IMG/VR virus record: IMGVR_UViG_3300031788_000095
Span: 1 to 25,815 of that record
Length of the DNA stretch: 25,815 nucleotides
Strand: one strand, 5' to 3'
DNA from: a virus
Each line of letters opens with the position of its first letter. Positions within the stretch are counted from its first letter, which is position 1. A model generated the notes under the pieces. The model did no database searches. It was not told where the DNA came from and saw only the letters and a program-made list of their open reading frames with translations. Positions 22,187 to 25,815 of the stretch are shown here, one piece after another. The translations under genes were made by a program, and so were the position numbers.

Positions 22187-22318
22187 CCAATCTAGAGTAA
22201 TTCAAGCAGATCGGCTAGATTGGCTATTCGAGAATAGCGAATTATAAGGTACAATCTTATGTATAGGTATGACATTTTATCGTACCTTATTTAGCTAGTA
22301 TGTTACATTTTTAGTAAC
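22187..22318. repeat. Four consecutive inverted repeats between divergent genes
   Basis: CCAATCTAG (22187-22195)/CTAGATTGG (22215-22223); GCTATTC (22223-22229)/GAATAGC (22232-22238), two-base loop; TAAGGTAC (22245-22252)/GTACCTTA (22282-22289); GTTAC (22302-22306)/GTAAC (22314-22318). All arms are perfect. They occupy the intergenic stretch upstream of the HNH gene and behind the envelope-operon promoter, as operators or as a folded leader RNA. Confidence 0.6.
22220..22248 (+). promoter_or_regulatory. Possible promoter of the HNH gene
   Basis: TTGGCT (22220-22225), 17 bases, TATAAG (22243-22248). The start would be near 22255, leaving an 87-base leader that contains two inverted repeats. The match is moderate. 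Confidence 0.35.
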
Positions 22319-22341
22319 GTACCGGTCAAAAAGGAGCCATT

Positions 22342-22680
22342 ATGGATGCGAAGACTAAAGCAATGCACAAAAAGCACAAAGAAGCCGGTTCTAAGAGATC
22401 TGGTAAATGGCCTTCCGTTAGGAAGAAATTTCTACTTACACATCCTACTTGCGCTGTATGTGGTGGAAAGGCAAAGCTAGAAGTCCACCATAAGGAACCG
22501 TTCCACTTGAATCCGGAATTGGAATTAGACCCTACCAATTTTATAGTTTTATGCGAGAACGACAAGAATGGTGTAAACTGCCATCTTTTATTTGGACATC
22601 TTGGCAATTTTAAGTCCTTGAATTTAAAAGTAGAAGAGGATGCCAAGGAATGGTTGGATAAGATTAAAAACAGACCTTAG
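22342..22680 (+). CDS. HNH endonuclease (112 aa)
   Basis: DNA-cleaving or nicking HNH protein with zinc ligands. C37-x-x-C40 and a second pair at C71 and C80 form the zinc knuckle; H49-H50 (LEVHHK) starts the HNH core, N66 (PTNFIVLC) is the middle residue, and H81 or H86 (CHLLFGH) the last. The N-terminal 25 residues are basic. AAGGAG lies 8 bases before the ATG. Phages use such proteins as homing nucleases or in DNA packaging beside terminase. No terminase is in this window, so a free-standing homing-type enzyme is the simpler reading. It is on the opposite strand to its neighbours and its stop overlaps the next gene's stop. Confidence 0.85.
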   Translation: MDAKTKAMHKKHKEAGSKRSGKWPSVRKKFLLTHPTCAVCGGKAKLEVHHKEPFHLNPELELDPTNFIVLCENDKNGVNCHLLFGHLGNFKSLNLKVEEDAKEWLDKIKNRP

Positions 22681-22871
22681 TTCTTCGGATGAACATAAGT
22701 GTAAAATGGACCACCAGCAGGTTCCTTACTTGGAATAGCCTCAGGAACTTCCTTTTGAACCACTATCACTACGACTGGAACTGTCGGTCCCGAGTAAGGC
22801 TGATACCAGTTCTGATAAATAACCGGCGTAGCCGCTAAGTTTATAGTATTAAAGAGGAATAGATATTTCAT
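22677..22871 (-). CDS. Small exported proline-rich protein (64 aa)
   Basis: Residues 1-15 look like a weak signal peptide (MKYLFLFNTINLAATP). The rest is rich in Pro, Val and Tyr (YQPYSGPTVPVVVIVVQ) with no Cys, so it is not a lipoprotein. GAGAAAG lies upstream of the ATG. It is the last gene of the ligase operon, and its stop overlaps the HNH stop tail to tail. No family recognised. Confidence 0.5.
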   Translation of the reverse strand: MKYLFLFNTINLAATPVIYQNWYQPYSGPTVPVVVIVVQKEVPEAIPSKEPAGGPFYTYVHPKN

Positions 22872-22918
22872 TTTAAATCTTTCTCAATAGATTCATTGTT
22901 ACAGGGTTATTGAAAGTA

Positions 22919-23167
22919 TCAGGTCTCTTTATGACTAGGATGAACGATGGAAACCAATTTGGTTCCGGTGGTTAATTCGATAATATATCTAGGTTTTACG
23001 TCGGTATCTTCGTTCAATTCTATGCCCATTGATTCTATTTCATTTTGAGTAAAATGAGTTATACGAACAATATGTTCTAAATCTAATTCCGTGTCTCTCC
23101 ATGTGGACATGGAATCGAAAATATCTTTACTATTATTAACAGTACGGGTCTTTAATTTAATCATCAT
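22919..23167 (-). CDS. Small FlbD-like protein (82 aa)
   Basis: Contains TELDLEHIVRITHF followed by YIIELTTGTKLVSI, the layout of a short beta domain (LDLxHIV, then a strand with TG/NG turn) shared with the 81-aa protein at 24111-24356 and reminiscent of FlbD-type proteins. AAAGGA precedes the ATG; the second Met (23164) is an equally possible start. It lies 47 bases downstream of the ligase. Function unknown. Confidence 0.55.
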   Translation of the reverse strand: MMIKLKTRTVNNSKDIFDSMSTWRDTELDLEHIVRITHFTQNEIESMGIELNEDTDVKPRYIIELTTGTKLVSIVHPSHKET

Positions 23168-23214
23168 ATTAGTTTTCCTTTTAGTTTAAGTATAAAAGCA
23201 AGTCATATAGTATT

Positions 23215-24114
23215 TTAATCGATTTCATGTCTAAAAGACAAGAAGATAGGCAATCTAGGTAAATCTTTGATTCCATGAGGTTGGTACTTATATTTGATAA
23301 GTTTACCTAGGTAGTGCTCTCGGTCGGTCCATATGAGAGCTCTCAAATTATCGGTTAGTCCTTTGCCCGATCCTATAGCAAATTCCTGACCCTTCCATGG
23401 GGTATTGCCGACTTCACGGACTAGGAATTTTCCTAGTAAACCATTGCTAATTAGATTCTCTTTATGGGATGATCTTTTTGCATGTCCAAGTTCATCTTTG
23501 GTGAGTTCGTTTAAATTAGTCAACTGTTCTTCAAAGCCTATAATTATTGCCTCAGAATCTTCGAAACGCTTCATCTTCAATAAGAACTGTTCTTTTTCAG
23601 TGGACCTACCAAATTTATAAGGTGAACTGAGACTGCGCATCATGAGTCCCTCATAACCCTGAGACAGGAATGTCTCCTCAGCCGTTATAAGCTCAGATTC
23701 GGATAATACCCTGGTAGGGAATAGTTTTGAAATATGATTAAAGTCAATGGGTAAGGATGATAATTCCATCATCCGGGTAGTATAGGGGGCTTTTAAGTCT
23801 TTAGGATTATTAGATTTAACATAGTCAAAAATCACATATACAAAATTTGGTTTACCGTCTACTGACATAACGGCAGATTGTATCTGATTAAAAGTAGCGC
23901 CTGGAATTATTAATTCCCCATCTAAGCCATCTGGCAAGCTTTTGAGGATATCTTGGATATATTTATTGGGGATCGGTAACAACTTACGAGATAAAGCGGC
24001 ACCGCTTATTACAAGGCACCGTATACCGTCTAACTTAGGGGTTACCAACAACGGATACTTAAGTTTACTTAGGTCAGTTAAAGTTCCAGCTAGCATTGGT
24101 TTTTTTATAATCAT
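23215..24114 (-). CDS. ATP-dependent DNA ligase, T7-type (299 aa)
   Basis: Seals nicks during phage DNA replication and repair. The nucleotidyltransferase motifs are in order: motif I KLDGIR with the adenylated K27, DGEL at 65-68, FDYVK near 96, EGLMMR at 155-160 and LLKMK at 178-182. The second half is the OB domain, with the EEQ...NE...DELG...RSSHK loop (195-218) and the LGKFLV strand typical of T7-like and other small phage ligases. The length fits the family's short form with no extra DNA-binding domain. It overlaps the stop of the preceding 81-aa gene by 4 bases, so translation is coupled. Its promoter is probably the one at 25098-25126. Confidence 0.93.
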   Translation of the reverse strand: MIIKKPMLAGTLTDLSKLKYPLLVTPKLDGIRCLVISGAALSRKLLPIPNKYIQDILKSLPDGLDGELIIPGATFNQIQSAVMSVDGKPNFVYVIFDYVKSNNPKDLKAPYTTRMMELSSLPIDFNHISKLFPTRVLSESELITAEETFLSQGYEGLMMRSLSSPYKFGRSTEKEQFLLKMKRFEDSEAIIIGFEEQLTNLNELTKDELGHAKRSSHKENLISNGLLGKFLVREVGNTPWKGQEFAIGSGKGLTDNLRALIWTDREHYLGKLIKYKYQPHGIKDLPRLPIFLSFRHEID

Positions 24115-24356
24115 AATCTATCCGTAGCCGACCTGGCATCGATTAAAGGAAGTTCGAGTTCTAAATGACTTACAGGATTCACTTTGAATGGGTCATCCAG
24201 GGAAAGTAATGAGTGACCGTTCTTTAGAAGAACCAGGAACTGACAGGGATAAAGTGTTTCACGGGCCGAGACAATGTGATTCAAGTCCAAATGGATATTT
24301 GAGATTTTACCATCATAGGACTCATGTCTGATTTGGATCATTTTAACGAGTTTCAT
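24111..24356 (-). CDS. Small FlbD-like protein (81 aa), paralog of 22919-23167
   Basis: Residues 19-55 (IHLDLNHIVSARETLYPCQF, then LVLLKNGHSLLSL) show the LDLxHIV strand and NG turn also seen in the 82-aa protein three genes downstream. It overlaps both neighbours by 4 bases (start with the 80-aa gene, stop with the ligase start). No catalytic motif; function unknown. Confidence 0.55.
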   Translation of the reverse strand: MKLVKMIQIRHESYDGKISNIHLDLNHIVSARETLYPCQFLVLLKNGHSLLSLDDPFKVNPVSHLELELPLIDARSATDRL

Positions 24357-24595
24357 TTTAAAGCCTCATTGATTGAATTATTAAACTGTATTCTTCGAAG
24401 TTCCGCTTCATGCTCTTCTTTACTATATTGTATACCGTGCAGTAAATAAATGTTATTGTGAGGATCAAAGCCTTTTATTATACCGTTAGCGGGTAAGCCA
24501 GTTTCCTGTTCAAAAGCTAACATCCATGGACCATGAGGCAAGCAAGAAAGACCGTAGTATATGTCAATGTAGGAGTATTCTTTTAACTTAGTCAT
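24353..24595 (-). CDS. Small protein with ELRRIQFN C-terminal motif (80 aa)
   Basis: The N-terminal 50 residues form a beta-rich unit (IDIYYGLSCLPHGPWML, ANGIIKGFDPHNNIYLL). The C-terminal 27 residues (YSKEEHEAELRRIQFNNSIN) match the 87-aa protein at 24826-25089 almost residue for residue, and the DNA shares an exact 20-base stretch. The 210-aa repeat protein ends with a looser version. A tandem duplication with the gene two places upstream is the likely origin. Function unknown. Confidence 0.6.
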   Translation of the reverse strand: MTKLKEYSYIDIYYGLSCLPHGPWMLAFEQETGLPANGIIKGFDPHNNIYLLHGIQYSKEEHEAELRRIQFNNSINEALK

Positions 24596-24879
24596 TTAAG
24601 ATTACTCTTTTTGAACATAGCAATAGTAATATTCTTGGTATTATTAAACCGTTCTTCATTTTAGGGGTTTCCTTTTGTTTTTTAGCGAATTCCTGGTCAA
24701 GTGATTTTCTCTCAGAAATCCATTCTTCTTTGGTCAAATTTCTATACTTTAAGTACTCTTCTAGAGTCCGCCATTTACCTTCTACATGTATACGGCTGTT
24801 AGGTTTTAATTCTGATATTAACATATCATTTCTTTAAAGCCTCCATAATACTTTCATTGAACTGTATTCTTCGAAGTTC
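24384..24879 (-). repeat. 20-bp exact direct repeat in two paralogous genes
   Basis: The 20 bases at 24384-24403 and 24860-24879 are identical and encode the LRRIQFN part of both small proteins. This supports a fairly recent duplication, with the 78-aa gene now between the copies. Confidence 0.75.
24588..24824 (-). CDS. Hypothetical protein (78 aa)
   Basis: Lies between the two paralogs. Begins with a short beta part (LISELKPNSRIHVEGKW) and then has RTLEEYLKYRNLTKEEW, which may be another diverged form of the T-x-E-E-Y helix, followed by a Lys-rich stretch and an IPRILLLLCS tail. It overlaps the next gene by 8 bases. No family recognised. Confidence 0.5.
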   Translation of the reverse strand: MLISELKPNSRIHVEGKWRTLEEYLKYRNLTKEEWISERKSLDQEFAKKQKETPKMKNGLIIPRILLLLCSKRVILND

Positions 24880-25089
24880 TTGATTATATTCATCTTTGGT
24901 ACACTTCTGCCCTTTAATAACAAACATAAGGGTATTTCCTCCTATACTGTCGGAAGGAAGTGAGCTCTCAAATATTGTGCCGTTCACTAATCTATTGGAT
25001 TTAACCCATCCAAAAGACGAGCGTTCAAGTTCAACAATCTGGCCTGAATTTATGCTCACCTGGAACATATAATAAGTCTTAAATTCCAT
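24826..25089 (-). CDS. Small protein with ELRRIQFN C-terminal motif (87 aa), first gene of the ligase operon
   Basis: An in-frame ATG exists at 25107, but the promoter -10 (25098-25103) lies inside that extension, so the start is placed at 25089 (MEFKTYYMFQ). The expected transcription start is then only a few bases ahead of the ATG, which would make the mRNA nearly leaderless. A further Met at 25068 is an alternative. N-terminal beta-rich domain, then the C-terminal helix (CTKDEYNQELRRIQFNESIM) shared with the 80-aa protein. Function unknown. Confidence 0.55.
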   Translation of the reverse strand: MEFKTYYMFQVSINSGQIVELERSSFGWVKSNRLVNGTIFESSLPSDSIGGNTLMFVIKGQKCTKDEYNQELRRIQFNESIMEALKK

Positions 25090-25097
25090 ACCTAACC

Positions 25098-25126
25098 AGT
25101 ATACCATGCCTGAGATTGATTGTCAA
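25098..25126 (-). promoter_or_regulatory. Sigma70-type promoter of the ligase operon
   Basis: Minus-strand TTGACA (25126-25121), 17 bases, TATACT (25103-25098) with TGG directly before the -10: an exact -35, a 5 of 6 -10 and an extended -10. Transcription would start near 25091, two bases before the ATG at 25089. Confidence 0.7.
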
Positions 25127-25178
25127 ATTCACTAAGAAGTGACACAGGCCGATAGGAAGGACGATTTCCAGGATTTAG

Positions 25179-25245
25179 TATGGGAAAAATTTTATAGCCT
25201 ATATAGGGGTCGAAATTCTGGTAAAAGTATATGGGAAAATTTTAT
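25179..25245. repeat. Direct repeat TATGGGAAAA(A)TTTTAT, two copies
   Basis: The copies at 25179-25195 and 25230-25245 differ by one extra A and are about 50 bases apart. They lie in the gene-free stretch (25108-25307) between the leftward ligase-operon promoter and the rightward RNA promoter. The AAAATTTT core suggests a bent or protein-bound site. Otherwise this stretch holds the CTATATAG palindrome near 25199 and no credible gene. Confidence 0.4.
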
Positions 25246-25276
25246 GATAATATGATTTTGGAAATTATGAATGTGT

Positions 25277-25306
25277 TTGTATGTCGGGGTATGATATGGT
25301 ATACAT
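25277..25306 (+). promoter_or_regulatory. Promoter for the candidate structured RNA
   Basis: TTGTAT (25277-25282), 17 bases, TATACA (25300-25305) with TGG before the -10. Overlapping it, TATGATATGGTA (25290-25301) differs by one base from the late-type motif TATGATATAGTA found before tail genes. Either reading starts transcription near 25308-25313, at the beginning of the hairpin-rich region. Confidence 0.45.
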
Positions 25307-25327
25307 TTTGTCCCCTTAATACCCCGA
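25284..25327. repeat. 9-bp perfect inverted repeat around the plus-strand promoter
   Basis: TCGGGGTAT at 25284-25292 and ATACCCCGA at 25319-25327 are exact inverted copies 26 bases apart, with the candidate -10 between them. The GGGG could also pair with the CCCC at 25312-25315. It may be an operator. Confidence 0.5.
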
Positions 25328-25815
25328 TAGACGGGATTTATTAGGACCTTCAGTGACTTACACCGAGTGTCCCACACGACCAGGACACACCGTCAAAACA
25401 GTATACATGACACGCGTATCTAAAGTAGACACTCAGTCATGGTTCAGTCAATCATATCAACTACCTACCATGACCGGCTTCGTCCCAAGCCACTATAACC
25501 ACGTGACACACTGAGTCACTAAGGACCATGTCAAGCACGAAGTGCTAACCCTACACATGAGGCCTAGGCCTTCGGCTTAGTCGATATGTCCGGTCTTGTC
25601 CCATGGGTCTCTATATACTGAGTCTACTATTAAGTATCAGTCATGTCGTGTTGGTCAAGTCTCTATAGGGCTGTTAAGGTATAGGGCTGTTAAGGTATAG
25701 TGCTCTATATAGTTAACGTCGCTATGAGGCATAAGGGTTAGGTATCGCCGTTATGGAGTTGGGACGAACTCAGTCATTGTGCCATATGGGGTTAGGACAC
25801 GAAGTGTCGTCGTAG
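25308..25815 (+). ncRNA. Candidate large structured noncoding RNA (continues past window edge)
   Basis: No open frame with a ribosome site is present over 500 bases. Perfect short stems occur one after another: 25367-25372/25383-25388, 25436-25443/25467-25474 (8 bp), 25476-25480/25487-25491, 25503-25507/25515-25519, 25527-25531/25555-25559 enclosing 25534-25538/25542-25546, 25564-25570/25574-25580, 25617-25621/25637-25641 enclosing 25625-25628/25633-25636, 25696-25700/25705-25709, 25730-25734/25751-25755, 25756-25760/25767-25771 and 25796-25800/25804-25808. The loops at 25481-25486 (CGTCCC) and 25761-25766 (GGGACG) are exact complements. The stem at 25564-25580 includes a pair that is G-U on the plus strand but C-A on the minus strand, and a promoter-like site lies at 25277-25306; both favour plus-strand transcription. 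In size and style it recalls large ornate phage RNAs such as GOLLD and ROOL, but identity is not shown. Confidence 0.45.
25664..25701 (+). repeat. 16-bp tandem repeat, two full copies plus a partial third
   Basis: TATAGGGCTGTTAAGG at 25664-25679 and again, without change, at 25680-25695, then TATAGT. CTATA at 25663-25667 can pair with TATAG at 25680-25684, and TATAG at 25696-25700 with CTATA at 25705-25709, so the repeats can form alternative hairpins inside the candidate RNA. Confidence 0.8.

Noticed and set aside
22326-22646. 106-codon minus-strand frame opposite the HNH gene
   Set aside because: The plus-strand frame has the full Cys/His/Asn motif set and a good ribosome site; the opposite frame is its shadow.
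25192-25377. 61-codon minus-strand frame upstream of the ligase operon
   Set aside because: No ribosome site; it overlaps the divergent promoter and repeats, and the translation has no protein-like pattern.
25408-25515. 35-codon plus-strand frame in the hairpin-rich region
   Set aside because: No ribosome site, no recognisable composition, and it crosses several perfect stems better explained by RNA structure.
25664-25701. CRISPR array
   Set aside because: The repeats are adjacent with no spacers and only two full copies.
25300-25815. tRNA cluster
   Set aside because: I looked for acceptor-D-anticodon-T arm spacing and a TTCGANTC-type T loop on both strands and found none; a tRNAscan run would settle this.

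Overview
The window looks like part of the genome of a tailed phage with a contractile tail (myovirus morphotype), probably a large one, infecting a Gram-negative bacterium. The reasons are a collinear tail-tip and baseplate block (tape measure, hub, spike, LysM-gp25 wedge fusion, two J-like wedge proteins), a cloud of very small genes with overlapping ends, phage-type DNA ligase and HNH genes, and several exported or membrane proteins. The DNA is AT-rich and nearly all genes lie on the minus strand. No host can be named from the sequence.

Layout, right to left in the direction of transcription. 25308-25815 has no convincing gene but is full of short hairpins, including two whose six-base loops are perfectly complementary. 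I read it as a candidate large structured RNA made from the plus strand and running past the window edge. From 25089 down to 22677 is a small-gene operon with an ATP-dependent DNA ligase and several small paralogous proteins, led by a TTGACA/TATACT promoter. A plus-strand HNH gene (22342-22680) follows, with an intergenic region packed with inverted repeats. From 22096 to 20026 is an envelope-directed group: a two-helix membrane protein with a lysine-rich tail, an exported SH3/KOW-like protein, three tiny single-helix proteins (two shorter than 31 residues), and an exported trypsin-like serine protease. From 19899 to 17870 is a small-gene operon with peptide deformylase and a protein of five 23-residue LHREDGPA-type repeats.

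The late block runs from 17742 to 1: tape measure, hub with serine-rich insertions, gpV/gp5-like spike, a 178-aa structural-type protein, then an interruption (a CPBP-like membrane protein with its own sigma70-type promoter, and a convergent plus-strand gene), then the LysM-gp25 fusion, a 2101-aa J-like protein with a very large beta-rich insertion, and a second J-like protein cut by the window edge.

Two promoter styles can be seen. One is a 12-base motif TATGATATARTA (extended -10, no clear -35) before the tape measure, gp25 fusion and J-like genes and before the plus-strand 114-aa gene. The other is sigma70-like (-35 and -10, 17-18 spacer) before the small-gene operons, the protease and the CPBP-like gene. 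This fits a late/early division. The structured RNA region is preceded by a near match to the late motif.
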